Positions 1-7,738 are shown, numbered from the stretch's first letter. The stretch: DNA of 17,880 bases from UBA10438 sp964432155 (GCA_964432155.1 CAYSMF010000025.1:1-17880), one strand, 5' to 3'. Made by a program: numbers and translations. The notes: generated by a model from the letters alone, not told the origin.

Positions 1-288
1 GTGAACTTCGATTCGATCATGGTGAAGTACAACATCGTCGATCCGAACGACTACATCAGGTACATGCCATTGTTCGCACTTGGTCCGAAATTCGAAGTCA
101 AGCTCGACAACAACATGCCGTGGTTTTCATACTACGAATACTCCATCAACGGAGCTCCTTGGCAGAAGGTCAAGGGATCGTTGTTCCAGATTACGTTCGC
201 AACAGGCAGGACGGAGCTTCGCGCTCGTGCTGTGAATGGTCGTGGCGTGCCGGGTCCAGTGACCCGTATGCTTCTCTCGTACGAGTAA
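1..288 (+). CDS. C-terminal fragment of an unidentified, probably exported protein
   Basis: The reading frame is open from the first base and stops with TAA at 286-288. The window therefore probably begins inside a longer gene, and the GTG at base 1 is not evidence of a real start. The 95 visible residues end in a beta-rich stretch (around 42-95: YYEYSINGAPW, then LRARAVNGRGVPGPVTR) with the spacing of a fibronectin III or Ig-like domain, in which a turn 'VNGRGVPGP' precedes the last strand. Such domains are common at the C-terminus of secreted FCB-group proteins. I do not recognise the family. The gene converges on the response regulator with only 3 bases between the two stop codons, so there is no room for a terminator. 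Confidence 0.6.
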   Translation: MNFDSIMVKYNIVDPNDYIRYMPLFALGPKFEVKLDNNMPWFSYYEYSINGAPWQKVKGSLFQITFATGRTELRARAVNGRGVPGPVTRMLLSYE

Positions 289-291
289 GCG

Positions 292-1740
292 TTACTTCGC
301 GCGGAAGCTCGCTACATCAATCTCGTACTTGCGAATCTTATTGTGGAGCGTCTCACGACTCACATCCAAGATCGCCGCTGCCTTCGACACGTTGCCCTTC
401 GTGCGCTCGAGGGTCTTTTCGATCTTCATCTTGTCGACCATCGCAAGGTCGTCCTTCAACGAACGGTCTTCGCCAAGATCAATGTCGGCGGCTGAGGTCT
501 TTTCCGGAGCAGGTTGTTGCGCCGGGTATGCCGGTTGTGCCACCACGATACGCGAGCTCGACTGTGATGCAGAGCGGTGGAGGTTACGATGTACGTCGGC
601 AACCTCGAGTTCATCAGACGACATTGTTTGCAGCGCCACGCGCAGCACGCTTGAAAGCTCACGCACATTGCCTGGCCACGCATATTGCTGCAGATACTCG
701 ATCGCTGCTGCGGATACCGTCTTGCGATCGCCCATTTCCTTGTTGTGCTTGGCGATGTAGTGCTCAACAATAATTGGCACATCCTCGATACGCTCGCGCA
801 AGGCGGGGATGTAGATCTCGCATTCACGCAAACGATGATAGAGCTGCTCGCGGAAGCGGCCCTCTGCCATTGATGCAATCAAGTCCCGGTCCGTTGCGCT
901 GATAAAGCGGATATCAACGTCATCCGTTTCCACCGAACCAACACGTCGTACAGCTTTCTGCTCCATCGGAAGCAGGAGATTCGCTTGGAGATCAAGCGGC
1001 ATGTCGCCGATTTCGTCCATGAAGAGCGACCCCTTGTTCGCCTGATGGAACAATCCCTTGCGCGTTTCCATTGCGCCGGAGAAGGCCCCCTTCATGTGAC
1101 CAAACAATTCGCTCTGAAAAAGGTCGCGTGGAATGTTCGGGATGTCGACCGTAATGAATGGGTGCTTTGCTCGACGGCTCACGTTGTGAAGTGCGTGCGC
1201 TACGAGCTTCTTGCCGGTGCCGGTCTCGCCTGTGATGAGCACATTGAGGTCGGTGCGACCGTATCGCATGATCTTGTCGGCCACATCCATCATGGCTGCG
1301 CTCTTGCCGATCAGACCCTGCGCTTCCATCACGCGTCGGAGTTCATCGTTGGAGGAGTCGGTCTTGACACGCTCCATCGCGCTATGGAGAACACCGACCA
1401 GACGGTCGTTGGTGAGCGACGACTTGTCGATAAAGTTCAACGCGCCAAGCTTTGTTGCCTTAACGGCGGTCTCGATTGTGCCCTTGCCCGAGATCATGAT
1501 CACGGGAATGGATGGATACTCGCGGATGGATCGACCAAGTACGTCGATGCCTGTCATTGACGACTCACTGCCAAACTCGATATCAAGCAGCATGAGTCCT
1601 ACATCGCGATGATGATCCTCGAGGAAGGCAAGAGCATGTTCGGGACTGTTCCGAACCTCGGCATGCATGCCTTCGCCACGCACCACATCAGCGATGGTAG
1701 CGGAGAAGTCGCGGTTGTCGTCAACGATGAGGATTTTCAT
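292..1740 (-). CDS. NtrC-family sigma54-dependent response regulator (REC, AAA+, Fis HTH)
   Basis: The protein has 482 residues in the classic three-domain order. The receiver domain (1-120) has acidic D7 and D8, phospho-acceptor D53, S84 and K106. The AAA+ domain (about 143-370) has Walker A GETGTGK (171-177), Walker B FMDEIGD (240-246), RFREQL (295-300) and WPGNVREL (355-362). The Fis-type helix-turn-helix lies at about 436-472. It is therefore a phosphorylation-controlled activator of RNA polymerase-sigma54. Unusual residues are GAFSGA instead of GAFTGA (218-223), lysine instead of the usual glutamate after Walker A (K178), DIPN in place of NCAA (199-202), and K106-S107 where a lysine-proline pair is usual. 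ATG at 1740 starts exactly at the receiver fold (MKILIVDD). It is the last gene of the queF-led operon, 6 bases after the lipoprotein stop. No histidine kinase is visible nearby. Confidence 0.93.
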   Translation of the reverse strand: MKILIVDDNRDFSATIADVVRGEGMHAEVRNSPEHALAFLEDHHRDVGLMLLDIEFGSESSMTGIDVLGRSIREYPSIPVIMISGKGTIETAVKATKLGALNFIDKSSLTNDRLVGVLHSAMERVKTDSSNDELRRVMEAQGLIGKSAAMMDVADKIMRYGRTDLNVLITGETGTGKKLVAHALHNVSRRAKHPFITVDIPNIPRDLFQSELFGHMKGAFSGAMETRKGLFHQANKGSLFMDEIGDMPLDLQANLLLPMEQKAVRRVGSVETDDVDIRFISATDRDLIASMAEGRFREQLYHRLRECEIYIPALRERIEDVPIIVEHYIAKHNKEMGDRKTVSAAAIEYLQQYAWPGNVRELSSVLRVALQTMSSDELEVADVHRNLHRSASQSSSRIVVAQPAYPAQQPAPEKTSAADIDLGEDRSLKDDLAMVDKMKIEKTLERTKGNVSKAAAILDVSRETLHNKIRKYEIDVASFRAK

Positions 1741-1746
1741 ATCAGG

Positions 1747-2220
1747 TCAATCTTGCGTCGCCAGCTTCATGAGCTCGTCGTACAGTTCGCGCATATCGCG
1801 ACTCTGGAACGTTTGAAGATCAGGGTTCCAAACGGCCCGTAAATATACGTCAGTGCGGGTGTTGCGATAGTCGATGAATCGCTGCTTGCGTGCGGGTGTA
1901 TTCAATGCCTGCACCTTCAAGAAGGCGTTCATGGTGTTCTTTGCCGTAGAGCAGTAGGTGCTTGCATCCACGAAGTGCAGATATTCTCCATCTCCACGAC
2001 CCGAAATGGGGCCGTAATAGCGGAAGATCTCGCCCTTGGTATTCATCGAAAACTGCTCGAGGATGTTCGTTGAATCGTCCTGCGTGCCCCATCGGATCAT
2101 CAGCTCCGATTGGTTCTGTGCCACACACGGGTGGGGAGCTGTTGGACGTGGGGTGCCGCATCCAACGGTGATCAGGACGAGTGCGGTTATGACAGGAACG
2201 ATGCGAGTCGATGCGAACAT
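1747..2220 (-). CDS. small predicted lipoprotein of unknown function
   Basis: The protein has 157 residues. It starts with a basic and hydrophobic signal segment (residues 6-20) followed by a lipobox-like VGC with Cys21. Threonine at -3 is less usual than leucine, so lipidation is likely but not certain. The mature part is about 135 residues with two further cysteines (C32 and one in the motif TYCSTA) and many aromatic and charged residues. I recognise no domain. The start is the only in-frame ATG and is supported by a GGAG at 2228-2231, 7 bases upstream. The first 34 bases overlap the 3' end of gltX in another frame, and the stop lies 6 bases before the response regulator, so the gene is embedded in the operon. 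A role linked to that regulator is only a guess from position. Confidence 0.75.
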   Translation of the reverse strand: MFASTRIVPVITALVLITVGCGTPRPTAPHPCVAQNQSELMIRWGTQDDSTNILEQFSMNTKGEIFRYYGPISGRGDGEYLHFVDASTYCSTAKNTMNAFLKVQALNTPARKQRFIDYRNTRTDVYLRAVWNPDLQTFQSRDMRELYDELMKLATQD

Positions 2221-3635
2221 CTGTCTGCTCCAATCAGCTGTAGTGTGCGGAAGAGATCAGCACCCACCTCACGATGGGTGAGCACGAGGCGAAGGGGCTT
2301 CATCATTGCGCCCATCTTGATGCCCGCGCTCTCTGCAGACGCCTGCGCGTGTGCTTTGAACGTTGCTTCATCGGAGATCGTCGCTGCTGAGAAGCCTGCA
2401 TGAAAGGCTCGCAGTGCATCGATGACGCCTTGATTGCTCGACAGTGATGCACGCGTTTCGTCGGAGAGTTCACAGAGTACGTCACCAAATAGGTAGTCGC
2501 CAAACTCTGCGATATCCTTGAGGAAGGTTACACGTTCGCGCAACAGTGCAATGACGTCGGCAACGTGTGATGGATCAATGCGGGTATAGCCAGACGCTGT
2601 GAGTGTTGGCAGAAGCTCCGTTGCGAGCTCGTGCGGATCGCGCGACTTCAAATACTCGCCATTCATCCACTCGAGCTTCTTGTAGTCGAACACAGCACCA
2701 GCCTTGTTCACGCGCTCGAGTGAGAACGCGTTGATGAGCTCCTGCATCGAGAACTTCTCGTTGTCGCCGCCTGGGTGCCAACCGCAGAGTGCGACGAAGT
2801 TGACGAGTGCATCCGGGAAGTATCCCTTTGCTGCAAAGTCGCGTACCATCACGTCGCCGTGACGCTTACTCATCTTTGAACGATCAGGATTAAGGAGCAA
2901 CGGCACGTGCGCAAACGTTGGTGGCGTCCACCCGAATGCTTCATACAGCAAGACGTGCTTCGGTGTTGATGGAAGCCATTCTTCTGCACGGATCACGTGC
3001 GTGATCTCCATCAGGTGATCGTCGACAACGTTGGCAAGGTGATACGTCGGGAAGCCATCACTCTTGAGAAGAATCTGGTCGTCAATCTCACGTCCATTCA
3101 CGACGACGTCGCCACGAATCTCGTCGTGAAAACGCACATCGGCTGTGAGCGGCACCTTGAGACGGATCACATGCGCAGCACCTTCGGCAAGAAGACGTGC
3201 GGTTTCCTGTTCGCCGAGCGTGTATTGATTGCGCATGCTCGATCGGTCGTACTTCGGCGCGATGCCCGCAGCTTGCTGACGTTGACGCATCGCGTCGAGC
3301 TCTTCCGACGTGTCAAAGGCATAGTACGCTGTGCCGTTCTCGACAAGCTGCATACCGTAGGTGCGGTAGAGATCGAAGCGTTCGCTCTGGGTGTACGGAC
3401 CGTGATTGCCCCCTACATGCGGACCCTCGTCGAAGACCACGCCTGCCCATGCAAGCGATGAGATCTGCTCTTCGATAGCGCCTTCAACAAAACGTGTGCG
3501 ATCCGTGTCTTCAATGCGAAGGATGCACGTGCCGCCATGATGTTTTGCAAAGAGGTAGTTGTACAGTGCCGTGCGCAAGCTCCCAATATGGAGGAAACCC
3601 GTTGGCGATGGGGCAAAACGAACACGGACGCTCAT
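2187..3635 (-). CDS. gltX: glutamyl-tRNA synthetase
   Basis: This class I aminoacyl-tRNA synthetase (482 residues) joins glutamate to tRNA-Glu using ATP. The N-terminus has the GluRS signature PSPTGFLHIGSLRTAL, with the HIGH-type motif HIGS at 16-19. IEDTDRTR follows at 41-48, and the KMSKR loop is at 254-258 in a typical context (LLNPDRSKMSKRHGD). The C-terminal helical anticodon-binding domain (about 325-482) is present and the length is normal. This excludes the short paralogue GluQRS, which would otherwise be tempting next to queuosine genes. I cannot tell from motifs whether it is discriminating or also charges tRNA-Gln. Its ATG overlaps the queD stop in an ATGA (3632-3635), which implies translational coupling. 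Confidence 0.97.
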   Translation of the reverse strand: MSVRVRFAPSPTGFLHIGSLRTALYNYLFAKHHGGTCILRIEDTDRTRFVEGAIEEQISSLAWAGVVFDEGPHVGGNHGPYTQSERFDLYRTYGMQLVENGTAYYAFDTSEELDAMRQRQQAAGIAPKYDRSSMRNQYTLGEQETARLLAEGAAHVIRLKVPLTADVRFHDEIRGDVVVNGREIDDQILLKSDGFPTYHLANVVDDHLMEITHVIRAEEWLPSTPKHVLLYEAFGWTPPTFAHVPLLLNPDRSKMSKRHGDVMVRDFAAKGYFPDALVNFVALCGWHPGGDNEKFSMQELINAFSLERVNKAGAVFDYKKLEWMNGEYLKSRDPHELATELLPTLTASGYTRIDPSHVADVIALLRERVTFLKDIAEFGDYLFGDVLCELSDETRASLSSNQGVIDALRAFHAGFSAATISDEATFKAHAQASAESAGIKMGAMMKPLRLVLTHREVGADLFRTLQLIGADRCSHRLASFLS

Positions 3636-4054
3636 AGGGTAATCTCCACTTCGGCAAATGTCTTTTCTGTTTCAAACACGCGCAGACGCACAGCGTCGAC
3701 GCGATGCCCAGCCGGCAGCTTCGCCACAATATGCGTTGCGAGCATGCGTGCGATGTTCTCTGCCGTGGTAGGGAAATCAACGAGCACCATCTTCATGGCA
3801 TTGCGCTCGAGGAACTCCCGCACAACCGTATCGCTGGCGTTACACAAGAAGCTATGATCGAGCTCATCGAGCTTGTCTTGAATCAAGAGCTTCATGTCGT
3901 AGTAATCCATGACCATGCCGTTCGCATCCGGTTCACCGCTGAGGATGACGTGTGCTTCATACGAATGACCATGGATGTTCTTGCACAGTCCCTCGTGGAA
4001 GGGGAGGCGATGCCCCATCTCCCATCGGAACTGCTTCGAGATCGTGGTGCGCAT
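3632..4054 (-). CDS. queD: 6-carboxy-5,6,7,8-tetrahydropterin synthase (QueD/PTPS family)
   Basis: The protein has 140 residues, the usual length for the family. QueD converts 7,8-dihydroneopterin triphosphate to 6-carboxytetrahydropterin, the second step from GTP to the 7-deazaguanine precursor preQ0. Zinc ligands are visible as H15, H28 and H30 (GHRL and IHGHSY). The catalytic cysteine is C24, and MDYYDMK (49-54) and LDHSFL (65-70) give the conserved aspartate and histidine. PTTAENIA (95-102) and the acidic FETEKTFAE near the end are also typical. It starts 2 bases after the queF stop and overlaps gltX by 4 bases. Related 6-pyruvoyl-tetrahydropterin synthases share the fold; the queF neighbour makes QueD the better call. 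queC and queE are not in the window. Confidence 0.93.
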   Translation of the reverse strand: MRTTISKQFRWEMGHRLPFHEGLCKNIHGHSYEAHVILSGEPDANGMVMDYYDMKLLIQDKLDELDHSFLCNASDTVVREFLERNAMKMVLVDFPTTAENIARMLATHIVAKLPAGHRVDAVRLRVFETEKTFAEVEITL

Positions 4055-4056
4055 TG

Positions 4057-4395
4057 TTATGCCTTGGTGTGTTCGACGACGATCACACTGTTGATGCCGC
4101 CCCGAGCCTTCCAGTCTGCGGTTACCTTCATGTAGATCGGATCGCAGCAGGCAACGAGATCATCAAGGATTTGATTCGTCACAGCTTCGTAGAAAATTCC
4201 ACGGTTGCGAAAATCAAGGTAGTAGTACTTCAACGCCTTGAGCTCAATGCAGACATCATTGGGGATGTACTCAACGGTGATGGTGCCGAAGTCGGGCAGA
4301 CCCGTCTTTGGACATACCGATGTGAATTCAGGGTTGACGTGGGTGATCGTGAATCGACGTCCTGGACGTGGATTCGGGAAGGTTTCGAGTTGCAT
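4057..4395 (-). CDS. queF: NADPH-dependent 7-cyano-7-deazaguanine reductase, short form
   Basis: The protein has 112 residues, matching the short single-domain (Bacillus YkvM-type) QueF, which reduces the nitrile of preQ0 to the amine of preQ1. The thioimide-forming cysteine is C28 in EFTSVCPKTGLPDFG, with proton-donor D35. The family motif ELKALKYY spans 51-58, and E70 in the FRNRGIFYE segment recognises the substrate. It is the first gene of the operon. There is no Shine-Dalgarno sequence. A TAATTTTG octamer ends only 4 bases before the ATG, which suggests a leaderless transcript, and the sppA terminator hairpin lies directly upstream. Confidence 0.96.
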   Translation of the reverse strand: MQLETFPNPRPGRRFTITHVNPEFTSVCPKTGLPDFGTITVEYIPNDVCIELKALKYYYLDFRNRGIFYEAVTNQILDDLVACCDPIYMKVTADWKARGGINSVIVVEHTKA

Positions 4396-4399
4396 GCCG

Positions 4400-4407
4400 C
4401 AAAATTA
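4400..4407 (-). promoter_or_regulatory. candidate -7 promoter element of the queF operon
   Basis: On the minus strand the octamer is TAATTTTG, an exact match to the Bacteroidota -7 consensus TAnnTTTG. It is followed by CGGC and then the queF ATG. Transcription would begin at or within a base or so of the start codon. I see no convincing TTTG -33 element at the expected distance. The T-run could instead, or also, be the U-tract of the sppA terminator immediately before it. Confidence 0.45.
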
Positions 4408-4410
4408 CAC

Positions 4411-4449
4411 AGAGAGCGCAGAACGGCCTGCTGCCGTTGTGCGCTCTCT
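4411..4449 (-). terminator. long hairpin terminating sppA, just upstream of queF
   Basis: An outer 10-bp stem pairs 4411-4420 with 4440-4449 (AGAGAGCGCA with TGCGCTCTCT). A single mismatch separates it from an inner perfect 6-bp stem (4422-4427 with 4433-4438), closed by a 5-base loop. Read on the minus strand it lies about 30 bases after the sppA stop and is followed by GTGTAATTTTGC, a weak U-tract. An intrinsic terminator for sppA is the simplest reading. The plus-strand side has no T-run. Confidence 0.75.
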
Positions 4450-4480
4450 TGTGAAAGGTTTCGTTGGTCTGTGCCGCTTA

Positions 4481-6415
4481 TTAGTCCATCGGCACTGTCA
4501 TGGGCAGCATCATCAGCGCGCGCTCGGTGAGCCCGAGCTCTGTGAGCTGAAGGGAGTGCTTTACCTGGCTCCGCGTGCCAGCCGGCAGGGAACGGTAGAT
4601 CTGCTCGGCAGCCGGAACGGTACCGGTGATCTTCGACAGGAGGGCTGAACGCAAGGCCGTGCGTGCCTCTGCATCGTCTTCGTCGTCCTTTTCGATGCCA
4701 AACATCTTGAGCAGCGCCGAGAGGTTGTCGATCTGCTTCGGATAGAGCACGATGTTCACGTCGTCGTTTGCGCCGACGCCGATCCGCTTCTTAGCCGTAG
4801 CGATAGCAACGTCGAGTCCGCCAAGCAAATCAACAAGACCTGCCTCCTTGGCAGCTGTTCCTGTCCATACGCGACCGCGCGCCAGCTTCCGTGCAGCTGC
4901 GGTGTCCATCTTGCGCGACTCTGCAACCTTCTGCACAAAGCGTGTGTAGATCCCTTGTCCGAACGCGCGAAGCGTCTTCTTGTCGCCGTCAGTCAGCGGC
5001 AGACCAGCATTCATAAACGATGCTGATGGTCCCAGTGATACCGTGTCGATCGTGATGCCAACCTTGGCAACGGAGCCTGTGAAGTTCGGGATCGACATGA
5101 TGACGCCGATCGAACCTGTGATGGTCGATGGATGCGCAATGATCGTATCACACGCCATGGCGATATAGTAGCCGCCCGAAGCAGCAACATCACTCATCGA
5201 CGCGTACACTGGCTTGGTCTTACGGACTTCGCGAATCTCTGCCCAGATTTCGTCGGATGCGAACGCAGAGCCCCCTGGACTATCGATGCGAAGGATGATC
5301 GCTTCCACATTATCGTTGTCGCGCGCTGCTCGCAGATCGCGGATCAGTGTACGCGCATAAATGCCGCTTGCGTCGAGTGGGTTTGCGTTCTTGCCGGGGC
5401 TGATAGCGCCTGATGCATAGACGATGGCGATGCTCTTCTCTGCGCGCTCGTCCTTGCCATTGAGATCGAACGAATGCACATACTTGGCCAAGGAAATTGT
5501 CTTAAGCGACGGGTGCGCTGTTGTATCGTCTGGATTGAGTCGGCGATGGATGCGCTCCTTCAGTTCGGCCTCACGCATCATGGCATCGATCAATCCGTGT
5601 GCAAGCAACGAATCCGGAATGTAGAGTCCGCGGTTCATCAGTGCAATCACTTCCTCGGATGCAAGCTTGCGGCTCTTCGATACGGCATCAACAAACACGT
5701 CAGAACGTTGTTGCAGCAGGGCGCGAATGGCTTCCTTGGCTGGTTCCGACCAACGATCGCGGTTCATTGTTTCTGCTGCCGACTTGTACTCTTCGAACTG
5801 TTCAACATGGAACGATACACCGAGCTTTTCAAACATGCCCTTCATGAAGGGGGCTGATGTACCAAAGGCGTTGAACTCCATCATGCCTTCCTGTGGCATG
5901 ATGATCGAGTCGGCAACCGTTGCGAGGTAGTATCCACCCTTCGTGCCCATTTCCATATAGGCGTATATGAACTTCCCGGATTTCTTGAAGTCGATGAGTG
6001 CATCACGCACTTCCGAGAGCTTTGCCATGCCGGCAACAGCAATGCCCGAGCGGATATAGATGCCGTGGATGTTCTCATCGGTCTTTGCGCGCTCGATCGA
6101 TGTAACGATGTCGCGCAGCGACGGACCAGATTCTTCCGATCCAAACGAGAACGCAACTGGTGGCTCGTACTCAGGGACGCCCTTCGACAGATCGAGCACA
6201 AGCACGGTCTTATCGGTCACGTCAACCTTCTGCTCCGTTTCAAAGCTTGAAAGGAACATGCCGATCATCAGACCAAACACACCAATAGCAACAACAACGA
6301 TGCCGATGATGACGCCTGCGATGATCCATCCACGCGAGCGTCGACGCGGCGGTTGCATGCCTGCGCCAGGCGGTGGTGGGATCGGATTCGAACTTGGTGT
6401 AGGGTTATCTTGCAT
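4481..6415 (-). CDS. sppA: signal peptide peptidase SppA, long (67K) type
   Basis: The protein has 644 residues from the ATG at 6415, close to the length of E. coli SppA. It is a membrane-anchored serine protease that degrades cleaved signal peptides. A proline-rich N-terminus is followed by RRRSR and one transmembrane segment (about 30-55). Two ClpP-like halves follow. The N-terminal half carries the general-base lysine, K211 in EEYKSAAE. The C-terminal half carries the nucleophile S413 in DVAASGGYY, after RIDSPGGSAFASDEI (376-390). This lysine and serine pair matches the E. coli dyad. The open frame continues upstream to 6646, but that part is antisense to queA. The start at 6415 is chosen because GAGAGGA at 6421-6427 is a good ribosome-binding site and the anchor follows. 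It is divergent from queA and ends 85 bases before queF. Confidence 0.94.
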   Translation of the reverse strand: MQDNPTPSSNPIPPPPGAGMQPPRRRSRGWIIAGVIIGIVVVAIGVFGLMIGMFLSSFETEQKVDVTDKTVLVLDLSKGVPEYEPPVAFSFGSEESGPSLRDIVTSIERAKTDENIHGIYIRSGIAVAGMAKLSEVRDALIDFKKSGKFIYAYMEMGTKGGYYLATVADSIIMPQEGMMEFNAFGTSAPFMKGMFEKLGVSFHVEQFEEYKSAAETMNRDRWSEPAKEAIRALLQQRSDVFVDAVSKSRKLASEEVIALMNRGLYIPDSLLAHGLIDAMMREAELKERIHRRLNPDDTTAHPSLKTISLAKYVHSFDLNGKDERAEKSIAIVYASGAISPGKNANPLDASGIYARTLIRDLRAARDNDNVEAIILRIDSPGGSAFASDEIWAEIREVRKTKPVYASMSDVAASGGYYIAMACDTIIAHPSTITGSIGVIMSIPNFTGSVAKVGITIDTVSLGPSASFMNAGLPLTDGDKKTLRAFGQGIYTRFVQKVAESRKMDTAAARKLARGRVWTGTAAKEAGLVDLLGGLDVAIATAKKRIGVGANDDVNIVLYPKQIDNLSALLKMFGIEKDDEDDAEARTALRSALLSKITGTVPAAEQIYRSLPAGTRSQVKHSLQLTELGLTERALMMLPMTVPMD

Positions 6416-6420
6416 GGATT

Positions 6421-6427
6421 TCCTCTC
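6421..6427 (-). promoter_or_regulatory. ribosome-binding site fixing the sppA start
   Basis: GAGAGGA on the minus strand lies 5 bases before the ATG at 6415. It decides in favour of this start over the longer open frame that runs into queA. Confidence 0.8.
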
Positions 6428-6483
6428 GGTGATTTCAAACGATGGGCACAGTACGCGCCCGTCATCCGAAGGTTGCAGTTTCA

Positions 6484-6491
6484 CAAAACTA
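6484..6491 (-). promoter_or_regulatory. candidate -7 promoter element of sppA
   Basis: TAGTTTTG on the minus strand fits TAnnTTTG and lies in the 87-base gap between sppA and queA. It would give a leader of about 65 bases before the sppA ATG. I see no clear -33 TTTG at the right spacing, so this is a partial match only. Confidence 0.35.
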
Positions 6492-6502
6492 CTGTTGATT
6501 TC

Positions 6503-7738
6503 ATGGTGAGCCACGCTCCAGAGACCGAGTTTCCCCTCGATCAGTTCATGTATGACTTGCCGGCTGACCGGATTGCGATCCATCCACTGGAGGAGCGTGA
6601 TGCCAGCAAGCTGATGGTCTGGCGCGGACCAGGCATGATCGAGCATCGCGTGTTTCGCGATGTCGCCGACATTCTGCCTCAGGGCTCACTGCTGGTGGTG
6701 AACCATACACGTGTGATCTGCGCCCGTATTGCCATGCTGAAGCCAACGGGCGGGGTCGTCGAAGTGCTGCTGACGGACCCAGAGCTCCCCTCGAGAGATC
6801 CTGCCGTGGTGCTTGCCTCGCGCGAGCCGTCACAATGGCGCTGTTTGATAGGGGGCAAGAATGTCCACGAGGGCATGGTGCTCACCGAGCCAACGTCGGG
6901 TCTGCAGGCAACTGTTGTTCGGCGTGACGGCGCTGAGGGGTCGGTTGCGCTCACGTGGAGCGACGACCAGCTACTCGGCGACCTGCTCGACGAGATTGGA
7001 CGCTTGCCGCTGCCGCCATACCTGCACCGTGAAGCTGATGCTTCAGACCGCGAGCGCTACCAAACTGTCTACGCTGCTGAATCTGGCTCGGTAGCAGCCC
7101 CAACGGCTGGACTGCACTTCACTGATCGTGTCTTCGCTGCATGCGATGCCCGTGACATCGAGCGTGCATCTGTTACGCTACACGTCGGCATGGGCACCTT
7201 CCGTCCAGTCGAGGTTGCCGATGCACGGCAACACGTGATGCATCAGGAGCGCTATGGCGTGAGCAGGAGTACCGTCGAAGAACTGCTGCGTAACGCTGAA
7301 TCCGATGCACCATGGATCACAGCCGTCGGTACAACATCGATACGCACACTGGAATCTCTCTATGCCGTCGGCGCACGCATCGTACGCGACAAGTCGGTCG
7401 ATCAATCGATGAACGTTGGGCAGTGGGAGGCCTTCGACCCTACGCTGCGCGACATCTCGCGGGCGGATGTGTTCCGTGCGCTTCTCGCCAAGATGGACCA
7501 TCATGGTGTGACAAGTCTATGGGGCGAAACACAACTCATGATTGCACCCGGTGCGCGCCTTAACTGCGTGGATGCATTGATTACCAACTTCCACCAGCCA
7601 GGCAATACGCTGTTGCTGTTGATTGCGGGAGTCGTGGGTAAGGACGAGTGGCGGAACATTTACAACGAAGCGCTCGAGAACGACTATCGCTTTCTTAGCT
7701 ATGGCGACTCATCGCTGTTGTTCTGCGCGAAGTCTTAA
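6503..7738 (+). CDS. queA: S-adenosylmethionine:tRNA ribosyltransferase-isomerase, long form
   Basis: QueA transfers and isomerises the ribosyl part of AdoMet onto preQ1 in the tRNA anticodon, forming epoxyqueuosine. From ATG 6503 the protein has 411 residues. Visible motifs are YDLPADRIAIHPLEERDAS (17-35), GRLPLPPYLHR (166-176), QTVYAAESGSVAAPTAGLHF (187-206), HVGMGTFRPVE (227-237), GTTSIRTLE (276-284), TNFHQPGNTLLLL (361-373) and FLSYGDSSLLF (397-407). Classic QueA has about 345 residues. The extra length lies mainly between RTLE and TNFHQP, as in the long Bacteroidota form. The frame is open further upstream (to 6353), but that part is antisense to sppA, and 6503 places the conserved N-terminus correctly. 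No clear ribosome-binding site precedes it. It lies apart from queF and queD, beyond sppA. Confidence 0.95.
   Translation: MVSHAPETEFPLDQFMYDLPADRIAIHPLEERDASKLMVWRGPGMIEHRVFRDVADILPQGSLLVVNHTRVICARIAMLKPTGGVVEVLLTDPELPSRDPAVVLASREPSQWRCLIGGKNVHEGMVLTEPTSGLQATVVRRDGAEGSVALTWSDDQLLGDLLDEIGRLPLPPYLHREADASDRERYQTVYAAESGSVAAPTAGLHFTDRVFAACDARDIERASVTLHVGMGTFRPVEVADARQHVMHQERYGVSRSTVEELLRNAESDAPWITAVGTTSIRTLESLYAVGARIVRDKSVDQSMNVGQWEAFDPTLRDISRADVFRALLAKMDHHGVTSLWGETQLMIAPGARLNCVDALITNFHQPGNTLLLLIAGVVGKDEWRNIYNEALENDYRFLSYGDSSLLFCAKS

Noticed and set aside
120..773. Long plus-strand open frame across the end of the response regulator
   Set aside because: It overlaps two real genes in the wrong frame, is rich in Arg, Ser and Cys, and shows no domain.
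2187..3635. Glutamyl-Q tRNA(Asp) synthetase, because of the queuosine neighbours
   Set aside because: The protein has the full GluRS length, KMSKR and a C-terminal anticodon-binding domain that GluQRS lacks.
4396..4480. preQ1 riboswitch upstream of queF
   Set aside because: The only structure is a long perfect hairpin. There is no pseudoknot-forming A-rich tail or ribosome-binding site, and the predicted mRNA starts at the ATG.
6416..6646. N-terminal extension of SppA by 77 residues
   Set aside because: It is antisense to the conserved N-terminus of queA, and a good ribosome-binding site and membrane anchor support the start at 6415.
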